Of a stretch of 39,463 nt of DNA, positions 21,922 to 30,542 are shown piece after piece; the first letter of the stretch is position 1, and each line of letters opens with the position of its first letter. The notes under the pieces were generated by a model. The model had not been told where the DNA came from and searched no databases. It saw only the letters and a program-made list of their open reading frames with translations. Origin of the DNA: Anoxybacillus tepidamans PS2 (lineage in GTDB: Bacteria > Bacillota > Bacilli > Bacillales > Anoxybacillaceae); the NCBI RefSeq assembly GCF_000620165.1, contig NZ_JHVN01000024.1, positions 1 through 39,463 of the forward strand. Direction: 5' to 3'. The position numbers and the translations under genes were made by a program.

Positions 21922-23142
21922 ATGGCATTTTGGAACAGGTGGTTTAGAAATAAGACCCCAGAATCGACTGGGATAAAGTTTGAACTAATTACGGAACGCG
22001 GCAACGGCTTTTATTCTTGGCACGGCGATCTTTATAAGTCTGATATTGTACGTTCGTCGATAAGACCTACTGCAAGGGCCATCGGCAAATTGGTCGCAAA
22101 ACATGTGAGGGAAGGCCCAGACGGAATTAAAATTAATCCGGAGCCGTATATGAGATTCCTTTTAGAAGAACCAAATCCGTTTATGTCGGGGCAGATGTTA
22201 CAAGAGAAGCTGGCAACACAGTTGCTGCTTAACAACAATGCTTTCGCATTGATTGTTCGTGATCCATTCGGATACCCATCGCAAATTTATCCCATTCCTT
22301 GTGTGTCGACGGAAGCTGTTTATGATAAATCCGGCGAACTGTATTTGAAATTTACGTTGCGAAATGGGAAGTTGGTACAATTCCCTTATCGTGACATTAT
22401 TCATTTAAGGCAAGATTTCCATCAGAATGATATTTTCGGGGATAGTCCAGCTGAAGCGATCACATCATTAATGGAAATCATCAATACAACCGACCAAGGA
22501 ATTGTAAAAGCAATCCGAAACAGTAATGTTATTAAGTGGTTGCTAAAATTTAAACAAGTGCTGCGACCGGAAGATGTGAAAAAGAATGTCGATGAATTCG
22601 TACGAAACTATCTGTCTATCGATAGCGAGACGGGCGGAGCGGCGGCAGCTGATGCAAAATACGATATTGAGCAAGTGAAACCAGAAAGCTATGTACCCGA
22701 TGATAAGCAGATGGATAAAACGATGCAGCGGGTATATAGCTTTTTTAATACCAATGAAAAAATTGTTCAATCGAAATTCACAGAAGACGAATGGGTTTCC
22801 TATTACGAGGCAACGATTGAACCAATTGCTATCCAGATGAGTTATGAGTTTACGAGGAAACTATTTAACCGTAAAGAGCGTAGCTTTGGAAACAAAATCA
22901 TTTTCGAAGCTTCGAATCTGCAATATGCAAGTATGCAAACGAAGTTGTCCTTAGTTCAGATGGTCGATAGAGGAGCCATGACGCCAAACGAATGGCGGCA
23001 AATTCTGAACATGGGACCAATTGAAGGCGGAGATATGCCGATTCGTCGCTTGGATACTGCAACCGTATCGACAACGGAAGGAGGTGAGACCGGGGATGAA
23101 GGTCAAGGGAAAGGACAATCTGGCCAACCTACTAAAAGTTAA
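21922..23142 (+). CDS. HK97-family portal protein
   Basis: The 406-residue protein matches the HK97 portal family: an early ELITERGNGFYSWHGDLYKS, the central QLLLNNNAFALIVRDPFGYP and IIHLRQDFHQNDIFGDSPAE, and TEDEWVSYYEATIEPIAIQM. It forms the dodecameric ring through which DNA enters and leaves the head. It starts behind AAAGGAGGTGAG. Its last 47 bases overlap the protease gene in another frame. Confidence 0.95.
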   Translation: MAFWNRWFRNKTPESTGIKFELITERGNGFYSWHGDLYKSDIVRSSIRPTARAIGKLVAKHVREGPDGIKINPEPYMRFLLEEPNPFMSGQMLQEKLATQLLLNNNAFALIVRDPFGYPSQIYPIPCVSTEAVYDKSGELYLKFTLRNGKLVQFPYRDIIHLRQDFHQNDIFGDSPAEAITSLMEIINTTDQGIVKAIRNSNVIKWLLKFKQVLRPEDVKKNVDEFVRNYLSIDSETGGAAAADAKYDIEQVKPESYVPDDKQMDKTMQRVYSFFNTNEKIVQSKFTEDEWVSYYEATIEPIAIQMSYEFTRKLFNRKERSFGNKIIFEASNLQYASMQTKLSLVQMVDRGAMTPNEWRQILNMGPIEGGDMPIRRLDTATVSTTEGGETGDEGQGKGQSGQPTKS

Positions 23143-23818
23143 AAACTTTACCGAGACGAGCGCTGACCTCTACTTTTACGGTGACATCGTATCTAGTTGG
23201 TGGGGAGCGTGGGATGATACCGATCAATATCCTAGTGCTGTTCGCGATTTTTTGAATGAAGCGAAGGGGAAAAATCTCAATATCTATATCAATAGCGGTG
23301 GTGGATCTGTGTTTGCTGGAATGGCTATCTACAACATGTTGAAACGACATGAAGGGTTTAAGACGGTATATGTCGATGGTGTTGCAGCTTCGATCGCATC
23401 GGTGATTGCACTAGCTGGTGATAAAGTTATCATTCCAGCAAACGCTTATTTCATGATTCACAAGCCGTGGACAAGTGGATATGGAAACGCCAATGATTTT
23501 AGAGAAATGGCTGATATGCTTGATAAAGTTGAAGAGGGCATTCTCAATGTATACAAAGAGCATATCGTTGATGGTGTAGATATTGAGATTATCAAGGAAA
23601 TGATGGCGAACGAAACATGGATGACAGGGGAAGAAGCAGCAAAGCACTTTAATATCGAAGTAGGACAAGCCATCGAAGCAGTAGCATATAACGGTGAAAT
23701 TTTAGATAAGTTTCAGAACGCGCCACAACAATTAAAAAAAGTGAGGAAACAAAGTCTTGCTGAATATCAAGCAAGACTTAATTTTTTGAAACTCAAAGGA
23801 GGAATGATGGATGAATAA
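23096..23818 (+). CDS. ClpP-like prohead protease
   Basis: The 240-residue serine protease has the ClpP fold: INSGGGSVFAGMAIYNML at about 65-82, the nucleophile Ser99 in VDGVAASIAS, and His122 in YFMIHKPW. It trims the scaffold-like N terminus of the capsid protein during maturation. ATG 23096 follows GGAGGTGAGACC, within the end of the portal gene; the longer upstream frame is not needed. Its stop overlaps the capsid start by eight bases. Confidence 0.93.
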   Translation: MKVKGKDNLANLLKVKNFTETSADLYFYGDIVSSWWGAWDDTDQYPSAVRDFLNEAKGKNLNIYINSGGGSVFAGMAIYNMLKRHEGFKTVYVDGVAASIASVIALAGDKVIIPANAYFMIHKPWTSGYGNANDFREMADMLDKVEEGILNVYKEHIVDGVDIEIIKEMMANETWMTGEEAAKHFNIEVGQAIEAVAYNGEILDKFQNAPQQLKKVRKQSLAEYQARLNFLKLKGGMMDE

Positions 23819-25049
23819 GAAAGAATATCTTGCAAAGCGCAAAGCACTATTAGAAGCAGCAGAAAAAGCGTTAAACGAAGGGAAACTTGAAGAATTTAAA
23901 GCGAAGGAAAAAGAAATCAACGATCTGGATGGGCAGTTTGAAGATTTTGCGAAAGCCCAGGCAAACATGAATGCTTTGAAAGACAAAGCGCCTGCTGCTG
24001 TCGTTATTGATATGGCAGCTGGTGATAATGGCGTTGTTGCTTCTACAAAGCCAATTGAGGTAAAAGACGAGAAACAAATTTATCTTAACGCATGGGCTAA
24101 GGAAATGATGGGGCAACCACTTGCTGAACAAGAAAAAGTGGTATTTGACAAATTTAACGCAGATATTCGCAATGCTATGCAGACAACTGCCACACATGCG
24201 GTTATTATTCCGGAAAGTGTTCGCGAAGGAATCTGGCGTGAAGCAGGTGAACTATTCCCGATCATTGGCGATGTTCGCATGACATTTGTTCCAGGTGACT
24301 TGACGATCATCAAAGAAACAAACGCCGGTGGTGATGCTGAATGGTATGATGAAGAAACGGAAGTCGCAGACAGCGAATTTGGATTTGGTGAATTGAATCT
24401 TACTGGGTGCGAACTTGCAAAATCCATTCCGATTAGCTGGAAACTTCGCAAAATGTCTATTGATGCATTCATCCCTTACATTCAAACATTACTTGCAGAG
24501 AAGTTAGGGGCTGCACTGGCGAAAGGAATTGTGAGTGGATTAGGTAAACCAGGAGCAGGAGACACATTTAAAGCACAACCAAAAGGGATTGTGACGGCAC
24601 TTGTAGCAGAATCCGGAACGCCACAGATTATTGAATATGACGATACAGATGTATTAACTTATGATAAATTGGCGAAAGCGATGGGATTAATCAAATCAGC
24701 ATACAAGAGCGGCGCTGTGATTTACGCGAAAAGCACGACGATTTGGAATAAGTTAGCACTTATTAAAGACAATCAAGGACGACCTTTGTTTGTTCCTGAT
24801 GTTACTAGTGGTGGAGTTGGACGTATTTTCGGTTTACCAGTCAAAGAAGAGGATTCCGTTCCTGATGATGCTATCTTGTTTGGTAACGTTACACGAGGCT
24901 ATGTGATAAACGTGAATGAGGATATGACAATTTATACAGAAGATCACGTAAAGAAACGTTATACGGATTACATGGTGTATGCGATTGTTGACGGCGATGT
25001 CATGACAACTAAAGCATTTGCTTACATTCGTAAGAAAGTTCAAGTTTAA
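23811..25049 (+). CDS. HK97-fold major capsid protein
   Basis: The 412-residue protein begins with a charged coiled coil of about 60 residues (the delta scaffold domain removed by the protease), followed by the HK97 fold: ATHAVIIPESVREGIWREAG, then GELNLTGCELAKSIPISWKL, GAVIYAKSTTIWNKL and a C-terminal YMVYAIVDGDVMTTKAFAYI. It forms the icosahedral shell. A terminator directly follows, which may raise its dosage over the following connector genes. Confidence 0.95.
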   Translation: MNKKEYLAKRKALLEAAEKALNEGKLEEFKAKEKEINDLDGQFEDFAKAQANMNALKDKAPAAVVIDMAAGDNGVVASTKPIEVKDEKQIYLNAWAKEMMGQPLAEQEKVVFDKFNADIRNAMQTTATHAVIIPESVREGIWREAGELFPIIGDVRMTFVPGDLTIIKETNAGGDAEWYDEETEVADSEFGFGELNLTGCELAKSIPISWKLRKMSIDAFIPYIQTLLAEKLGAALAKGIVSGLGKPGAGDTFKAQPKGIVTALVAESGTPQIIEYDDTDVLTYDKLAKAMGLIKSAYKSGAVIYAKSTTIWNKLALIKDNQGRPLFVPDVTSGGVGRIFGLPVKEEDSVPDDAILFGNVTRGYVINVNEDMTIYTEDHVKKRYTDYMVYAIVDGDVMTTKAFAYIRKKVQV

Positions 25050-25050
25050 T

Positions 25051-25082
25051 AAGACGGGGGGGGTTTCCCGTCTTTTTCTTTT
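25051..25082 (+). terminator. Terminator after the capsid gene
   Basis: AAGACGGG (25051-25058) pairs with CCCGTCTT (25067-25074) over eight bases, followed by TTTCTTTT. The loop contains the end of an eight-G run. It probably lets only part of the transcripts continue into the connector genes. Confidence 0.8.
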
Positions 25083-25096
25083 GGAGGTGACTGAAA

Positions 25097-25387
25097 TTGG
25101 CGAAAAAGAGAACGGAGAACAATGAAGTGTTGATAGAAAAGGAGACAGTAGAAATCAACGAAACACCGGAAATACAGGGTGGTGGGTTTAAGGTACAAGA
25201 CGAAACAGTGGAAAATGATGATGTGAAGATTGCCAAAGAGACGACAGAGAAAACTATCGTATTTCAAGCAGTACGGCCTATGACGTTCGAGGAACATATG
25301 GAAATCTCACGCCGGCTACGCCATGAGCAAAAACAAAGTGGTGTAACCATTGTGTTATTGCCTTACAGTGGCAAAGTTGGTGAATAA
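25097..25387 (+). CDS. Hypothetical protein between capsid and connector
   Basis: A 96-residue acidic protein. The first half is rich in Glu, Thr and Lys and probably disordered; the second contains MTFEEHMEISRRLRHEQKQS. It starts at TTG behind TTTTGGAGGTGA, just after the capsid terminator. Its place suggests a head decoration or accessory protein, but no family is recognised. Confidence 0.65.
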   Translation: MAKKRTENNEVLIEKETVEINETPEIQGGGFKVQDETVENDDVKIAKETTEKTIVFQAVRPMTFEEHMEISRRLRHEQKQSGVTIVLLPYSGKVGE

Positions 25388-25389
25388 CC

Positions 25390-25674
25390 ATGTTGGAATC
25401 TGTAAAGCTAGCATTACGTGTGACCATCAGTGATTTTGACGAGGAAATTCAAGATTTAATTAACGCGGCAAAACGCGATCTTGGGGTTGCTGGTGTTGAT
25501 GTTATTGATGAAACCGATCCGTTGATTCGTCGCGCTATCATCACCTACTGCAAAGCGAATTTCGGCTATGACAATCCAGAAGCAGAAAGATTTCAACAGT
25601 CATACGACATGTTGAAACAGCATTTAAGTTTGTCATATGACTATCGGGTGGTGGATGAAACTGCGACACAATGA
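25390..25674 (+). CDS. Head-tail connector protein (gp6-like)
   Basis: The 94-residue helical protein has LRVTISDFDEEIQDLINAAK and LIRRAIITYCKANFGYDNPE, the pattern of the HK97 gp6/DNA-packaging connector family that docks under the portal. It follows the capsid in the normal order and overlaps the next gene by 20 bases. Confidence 0.85.
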   Translation: MLESVKLALRVTISDFDEEIQDLINAAKRDLGVAGVDVIDETDPLIRRAIITYCKANFGYDNPEAERFQQSYDMLKQHLSLSYDYRVVDETATQ

Positions 25675-25963
25675 TGTTATTTATCTTATTTTCACGTCCA
25701 TTATCGAAGACGAAATTGGCAATCAAATAGAACAAAACATTGAAAGAAAAGTCTATGCCAATGAGTTTTCTGTTTCGGTGACCGAATACTACAATGCGGC
25801 AGCTACAGGTATGAGACCGTCAAAGTCATTCGAAATATATTCATTTGAATATCGAGGCGAGGAGAAATTGAAGCACGAGGACATCATTTACCGTATCATT
25901 CGTGTGGAATCACGGGGCGAGAAAACGAGGATTACATGTGAAAGGGTGGTTGGTGATGCCTAA
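25655..25963 (+). CDS. Head-tail adaptor (stopper) protein
   Basis: The product of about 102 residues is beta-rich (KLRHNDVIYLIF; KSFEIYSFEYRGEEKLKHED; IYRIIRVESRGEKTRITCE) and matches the phage head-tail adaptor type (SPP1 gp16-like) that follows gp6-like proteins. I chose ATG 25655 behind GGGTGGTGG; an ATG at 25637 in the same frame lacks a site. Confidence 0.8.
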   Translation: MKLRHNDVIYLIFTSIIEDEIGNQIEQNIERKVYANEFSVSVTEYYNAAATGMRPSKSFEIYSFEYRGEEKLKHEDIIYRIIRVESRGEKTRITCERVVGDA

Positions 25964-26336
25964 CATCTCAATCGGCCAATTAGCAAATGAGATTGTGAGC
26001 GCGGTTCGCGAATACACCGAAGACGTTTCAAATGGTATTGAGAAGAAAGTCGATGAAGTCGCCAATAAAGTTTTAAAAGAGGTACAGGCATCGGCTCCAA
26101 AGCGAACAGGTGAATATGCTCGAACCTTTGTGAAAACCAAGGAAGGTGGCTATGGCCAACACCGCCGGATCATTTGGAACAAGAAACACTACCGTCGTGT
26201 TCATTTGTTGGAATTCGGTCATGCAAAGGTGAATGGTGGTCGTGTCCAGGCTTTTCCGCATTTACGTCCGGCGTATGACAAACATACGACTAACCTTGAC
26301 GATGAAATCAAGCAAATCATAAGGAATGGTGGTTAA
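25956..26336 (+). CDS. HK97 gp10-like neck protein
   Basis: The 126-residue protein has the gp10/tail-completion signature: VQASAPKRTGEYARTFVKTK and VHLLEFGHAKVNGGRVQAFP, then HLRPAYDK. Proteins of this family sit at the head-tail joint. ATG 25956 follows GGGTGGTTGGTG; the upstream gene's stop overlaps it. Its stop overlaps the next start (TAATG). Confidence 0.88.
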   Translation: MPNISIGQLANEIVSAVREYTEDVSNGIEKKVDEVANKVLKEVQASAPKRTGEYARTFVKTKEGGYGQHRRIIWNKKHYRRVHLLEFGHAKVNGGRVQAFPHLRPAYDKHTTNLDDEIKQIIRNGG

Positions 26337-26656
26337 TGACACAAGTTGAATTGTTTCAAGCGTTGAAAAGCGTCGGCTATCCTATTGCATACGGTTCATT
26401 CACTGATCCTGTGACACCGCCATTCATCACATATCAATTTGTAAACTCAAACGACCTAATTGCCGATAATACCAACTATGTATCTATTGAAAATTTCCAG
26501 GTCGAGCTATACACAGCGAAAAAGGACCTTACGACCGAGCAAAAAATACAGGATAAGCTCAAGGAATTGGGCTTACCATATCGCAAATTTGAGGCCTACA
26601 TTGATGAAGAAAAGCTATATCAAATTGTCTACGAAATTCAAATACTAGGAGGATGA
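26336..26656 (+). CDS. Tail terminator/completion protein (gp11-like)
   Basis: The 106-residue protein contains ALKSVGYPIAYGSFTDPVTP and NFQVELYTAKKDLTTEQKI, the pattern of tail terminator proteins placed between gp10 and the major tail protein. It probably caps the tail tube before joining the head. Confidence 0.8.
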   Translation: MTQVELFQALKSVGYPIAYGSFTDPVTPPFITYQFVNSNDLIADNTNYVSIENFQVELYTAKKDLTTEQKIQDKLKELGLPYRKFEAYIDEEKLYQIVYEIQILGG

Positions 26657-26660
26657 TAGC

Positions 26661-27248
26661 ATGTCACAAAACAAAGTCACGTTTGGTTTGGAAAAGGTAC
26701 ACATTGCTTTTATTGATGAAACTGCCCAGACACAGCCAGCTTGGAAACCGCCAATTGCTTTGCCTGGCGCTGTAAAATTCAGTCCGGAACCGCAAGGGGA
26801 AGAAAGCACATTCTACGCGGATAACGGACCGTACTTCACTTATACATCAAACAATGGCTACAACGCCGAACTCGAAATCGCAAATATTCCAGACGCGGTG
26901 TTGGCTGAAATGCTCGGTTGGGAAATTGACAACAACGGCATGCTTGTCGAAACAACGGATGGTATGCCAAAAGAATTTGCGTTGATGGGGCAAGTCCTTG
27001 GAGACAAGAAAAATCGTCGTTTTGTCTACTATCGCTGCAAAGCGAGTCGTCCAAGCAAGGAACACAGCACACGTGCTGAATCGGTAGAACCAGCAACAGA
27101 GAAGCTGAACATTCGTATTTTGCCAATTGAGGCGAGCGGCAGAAACCTTGTTCGCGGCGTAATGGAGTTGAGCGACACGAATGCAACAGCATACAACGCC
27201 TTCTTTAACTCTGTTTATGTTCCAAACTTCGGAACAGGAGGTAACTAA
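26661..27248 (+). CDS. Major tail tube protein (phi13 family)
   Basis: The 195-residue protein matches the phi13-type major tail protein: VTFGLEKVHIAFIDE, LPGAVKFSPEPQGEESTFYA DNG (two parts), and GYNAELEIANIPD, ending with SDTNATAYNAFF. It polymerises into the tail tube around the tape measure. It follows AGGAGGATGA. Confidence 0.92.
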   Translation: MSQNKVTFGLEKVHIAFIDETAQTQPAWKPPIALPGAVKFSPEPQGEESTFYADNGPYFTYTSNNGYNAELEIANIPDAVLAEMLGWEIDNNGMLVETTDGMPKEFALMGQVLGDKKNRRFVYYRCKASRPSKEHSTRAESVEPATEKLNIRILPIEASGRNLVRGVMELSDTNATAYNAFFNSVYVPNFGTGGN

Positions 27249-27250
27249 TT

Positions 27251-27625
27251 ATGAGAACGATCCAAGTTGGTAATCAAACGATTGGAATCAAAGGAACAGT
27301 GTTGACATCGTTCTACTATAAACAGGCTTTTGGTCGAAGTTTATTAGGTGATTTATATAGCATGGAAAGTCTCCAAAAAGATCATTCAAAATTCGATGAA
27401 TTGCTTTTGCTTCAATTTACTTGGGCTTTAGCAAAAACCTATAATGGCCCAGGGAAGGGGTTCCCCGATTTCGAGACTTGGTTGACCCAGTTAGAACAAG
27501 TTGATTTTTCAGATCAAGGTACATGGCAAGCTGTATTGTTTGAAATCAAAGATGGCTTATTTCCCAGAAGCCAACGACCTGGACCAAAGGGAAGTGGAAA
27601 TCACAAACACAAAAATAGAAGATGA
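27251..27625 (+). CDS. Tail assembly chaperone, upstream frame (gpG-like)
   Basis: The 124-residue protein (IGIKGTVLTSFYYKQAFGRS; LLQFTWALAKTYNGPGKGFP) is the phi13-type chaperone that binds the tape measure protein. After FEIKDGLFP, at the CCC codon 27563-27565, the +1 frame opens into the downstream chaperone part. The C terminus in the zero frame (RSQRPGPKGSGNHKHKNRR) is short and basic. Confidence 0.88.
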   Translation: MRTIQVGNQTIGIKGTVLTSFYYKQAFGRSLLGDLYSMESLQKDHSKFDELLLLQFTWALAKTYNGPGKGFPDFETWLTQLEQVDFSDQGTWQAVLFEIKDGLFPRSQRPGPKGSGNHKHKNRR

Positions 27626-27806
27626 TCCGACGATGAAGCTTTTAGTGATAGGAAAACGAGCAGGTCTTTCATTCGAAGAGATCAATGAATTTCGGGTGAA
27701 AGATCTTTTTTCTTTTACAGAGGTGTATACAGATCTTCTGTTAGAAAAGGAAAAGCCAGTAAGACGAATGGCTACGCAAGCGGATATTGATGCATTCTTT
27801 GCGTGA
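27564..27806 (+). CDS. Tail assembly chaperone, frameshift extension (gpGT-like)
   Basis: In the +1 frame relative to the preceding gene the sequence reads PEANDLDQREVEITNTKIED and continues with MKLLVIGKRAGLSFEEINEF and MATQADIDAFFA. This is the usual second half of the G/T chaperone pair and is most likely made by ribosomal frameshifting. The candidate shift is at CCC AGA (27563-27568), sliding to CCA. No good independent ribosome binding site is visible for a separate start, although GTG near 27594 is preceded by AAAGGGAA. Confidence 0.7.
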   Translation, partial: PEANDLDQREVEITNTKIEDDPTMKLLVIGKRAGLSFEEINEFRVKDLFSFTEVYTDLLLEKEKPVRRMATQADIDAFFA

Positions 27807-27821
27807 AAGTGAGGTGAAAGC

Positions 27822-30539
27822 ATGGCAGAAACGGTACGCGGCATAAACGTCGTCATTGGAGCGGATACAACGAAGCTCGGAAAGGCTCTGTCTGACGTTG
27901 AATCGAAAAGTAAAAGTATCCAGTCTGAACTGAGACAGGTCGATCGTCTTTTGAAATTTGATCCGTCCAACACGACGTTACTTGCCCAAAAGCAACAACT
28001 TCTTGCCCAGCAAATTGAAAACACAAGCGAAAAACTCAATCGCTTGAAATCGGTACAGCAGCAAGTCAATGAGCAGTTTGCACGAGGAGAAATCAGCGAA
28101 GGGCAATACCGGGCATTTCAACGCGAGCTCGAAAAGACGGAAGGGCAACTTCGAAACTTGCAAAGTCGACTTGAGGAAACAAAACAGGAGCAAGAGCGAA
28201 TTGCGACATCTACTAAGCAACTTCAAACCTTGTTTCAAGCGACAGGCAAAAACATAGATGATTTTGCAAATGTGCTTGATGGTAGATTAGTTAGCGCAAT
28301 CAAGAGTGGGACGGCTTCATCGAAACAGTTGGACGACGCGATTGAGAAAATTGGCCAAGCTGCGCTTGGAACAAACGTTGATCTCGACAAAATGAAAAAG
28401 GCTCTTACTTCTGTTGATGATGGAAATTCACTGAAAAATGTCCGGAAAGAATTGAAGAACTTGGCGAACGAGGCGGATGAAGCTGAAAAATCATTCAGTG
28501 AACTTGGGGTTGAACTCGAGAACATCGCAGGTGCACTTGTTGCTGGCGGAGGGATTGCAGGAGCAGTCGAGAAGGCACTTGATGTTTCTACCCTAAAAAC
28601 GAAAATAGACGTAACATTTGAGGTTCCAGAAGAGTCAAAGAAATCAGTAGAAGAAGCCGTGAGGACAATACAAGCATATGGAGTTGATGCAGAAGCAGCA
28701 CTTGAGGGAGTTCGACGTCAATGGGCTCTCAACAAAGGAGCGAGCGACGAATTAAATACATCTATTGCGAAAGGTGCGGCGGCGATCGTTTCATCTTATG
28801 ATGGCGTTGATTTTACAGAACTTATTCAAGAAACTCACGAAGTGGCGTCGGAATTAAAGATTTCAAACGAGGATGCGTTGGCGCTCATCAACTCTTTGTT
28901 GAAGGTCGGTTTCCCACCAGAACAACTTGACATCATCGCCGAGTACGGTCAACAGTTGCAACGGGCTGGCTACGATGCACAGGAAATTCAAGCGATTTTT
29001 GCAGCTGGTGTTGAAACAGAAACATGGAATATCGACAATTTGCTTGATGGTCTGAAAGAAGGAAGAATACGTCTAGCAGAGTTTGGACAAGGCATAGATA
29101 AAACGACCGCCGGATTGTTGAAAGGAACAGGTATTTCCGCCAAACAGTTGCAAGAATGGGGAGAAGCAGTTGCCGCAGGCGGGGAAAAAGGGCAAAAAGC
29201 GATGGTTGAAGTTGCTAAAGCCCTCAATGGTGTGAAAGATGAAACTACAAAAAATGCGCTCGGCGTGCAGATTTTCGGAACGATGTATGAAGATCAGGGA
29301 CAAAACATCATCGACACGCTTCTAAATGCGAAAACTACGACGATTGATTTCGGAAAGAACCAAAAGCAATTAAATGACCTTGTTTCTCAAATGGATGCTT
29401 CCCCAGCCGTTCAATTGCAACAAGCTTTTGCAGACTTAAAAACTGCATCTGAACCTCTTCTAGACATCATAGCTGATGTAGTTTCAAAAATAGCGGAATG
29501 GGTATCAAATAATCCAACGTTAGCGGCAACTATTGCGGCAATAGCTTCTGTAATTGGAATACTTGTTGGTGTGGCGATGGCTTTAGCACCAATATTTGCT
29601 ACGCTTTCAGGACTTGCGGCAGCTTTTGGAGTCAGTGTTGGAACTATCGCAGCAACGGCAGCGATTGTAGTTGCGGCAATCGCAGGGCTGATTGCAATAG
29701 GTATACTAGTCTATAAAAACTGGGATCAGATTAAGACATTTCTACTAAAAACGTGGGATGCAATTAAGACAGCGGCAGTTGCTGTGTGGAACGGAATGAA
29801 AGCAACACTTACAGCGGTATGGAACACGATAAAAACAGTTGCTACCTCTGTCTGGGATGGAATTAAGTCGTATTTTACGACGGTTCTAAATGCCTATAAA
29901 ACAATCTTTATGACAGCCTGGAATGCAATTAAAACAGCTATAACTGTCGTTTGGAATGCGATAAAAAATACGGCCAGCAGTATATTTAGTGGAGTAAAGA
30001 ACACGATTTCAAATATATGGAACGGGCTTAAATCAACAACAGTGAGCGTATGGAACAGCATTAAATCTGCTATCACTAGTCCGATTCAATCGGCAAAGGA
30101 CAAGGTTCTAGGCATCATTAATACGATTAAAAATGCTTTTACAAAATTAACATTGAAGATTCCAAAACCGAAGCTTCCAGATATCGATGTAAATTGGAAA
30201 AAACTTGGCGTTGGCGACCTTTCCGTAAAAATCCCGACTTTTTCTGTGAATTGGCACGCTGTCGGAGGGGTTTTCACTAAGCCTGTGATTTTTGGAAACG
30301 CAGGATTCGGAGATGTAGAAGAAGCGATTGTTCCGTTTGAAGGTAGACATGCGCGGAGAATTGCAGATTTAATTGCAAGAGAAATGGATAAATACCAACA
30401 GTCTCAGCAAACGGGTGTTCTTCAAGTAGAAGTTCCAGTGTTTTTGGATGGCCGGGAAGTAGCAAGAGGTAGCTATCGATATATCAATGAAATGCAACAA
30501 AAAGAACAGCTGAGGGCATCCCGTTTTGAAGGGAGGTAG
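27822..30539 (+). CDS. Tail tape measure protein
   Basis: The 905-residue protein has an N-terminal coiled-coil part (SKSIQSELRQVDRLLKFDPS), a TP901-like core, a hydrophobic stretch at about 565-635 with two or three membrane-length helices (TIAAIASVIGILVGVAMALA and IVVAAIAGLIAIGILVY), and a run of Trp-containing 11-residue repeats (VWNGMKATLTA, VWNTIKTVATS, VWDGIKSYFTT). It sets tail length and may help form the channel for DNA entry. Length predicts a tail of roughly 130-140 nm by the usual 0.15 nm per residue rule. Confidence 0.95.
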   Translation: MAETVRGINVVIGADTTKLGKALSDVESKSKSIQSELRQVDRLLKFDPSNTTLLAQKQQLLAQQIENTSEKLNRLKSVQQQVNEQFARGEISEGQYRAFQRELEKTEGQLRNLQSRLEETKQEQERIATSTKQLQTLFQATGKNIDDFANVLDGRLVSAIKSGTASSKQLDDAIEKIGQAALGTNVDLDKMKKALTSVDDGNSLKNVRKELKNLANEADEAEKSFSELGVELENIAGALVAGGGIAGAVEKALDVSTLKTKIDVTFEVPEESKKSVEEAVRTIQAYGVDAEAALEGVRRQWALNKGASDELNTSIAKGAAAIVSSYDGVDFTELIQETHEVASELKISNEDALALINSLLKVGFPPEQLDIIAEYGQQLQRAGYDAQEIQAIFAAGVETETWNIDNLLDGLKEGRIRLAEFGQGIDKTTAGLLKGTGISAKQLQEWGEAVAAGGEKGQKAMVEVAKALNGVKDETTKNALGVQIFGTMYEDQGQNIIDTLLNAKTTTIDFGKNQKQLNDLVSQMDASPAVQLQQAFADLKTASEPLLDIIADVVSKIAEWVSNNPTLAATIAAIASVIGILVGVAMALAPIFATLSGLAAAFGVSVGTIAATAAIVVAAIAGLIAIGILVYKNWDQIKTFLLKTWDAIKTAAVAVWNGMKATLTAVWNTIKTVATSVWDGIKSYFTTVLNAYKTIFMTAWNAIKTAITVVWNAIKNTASSIFSGVKNTISNIWNGLKSTTVSVWNSIKSAITSPIQSAKDKVLGIINTIKNAFTKLTLKIPKPKLPDIDVNWKKLGVGDLSVKIPTFSVNWHAVGGVFTKPVIFGNAGFGDVEEAIVPFEGRHARRIADLIAREMDKYQQSQQTGVLQVEVPVFLDGREVARGSYRYINEMQQKEQLRASRFEGR

Positions 30540-30542
30540 GTT

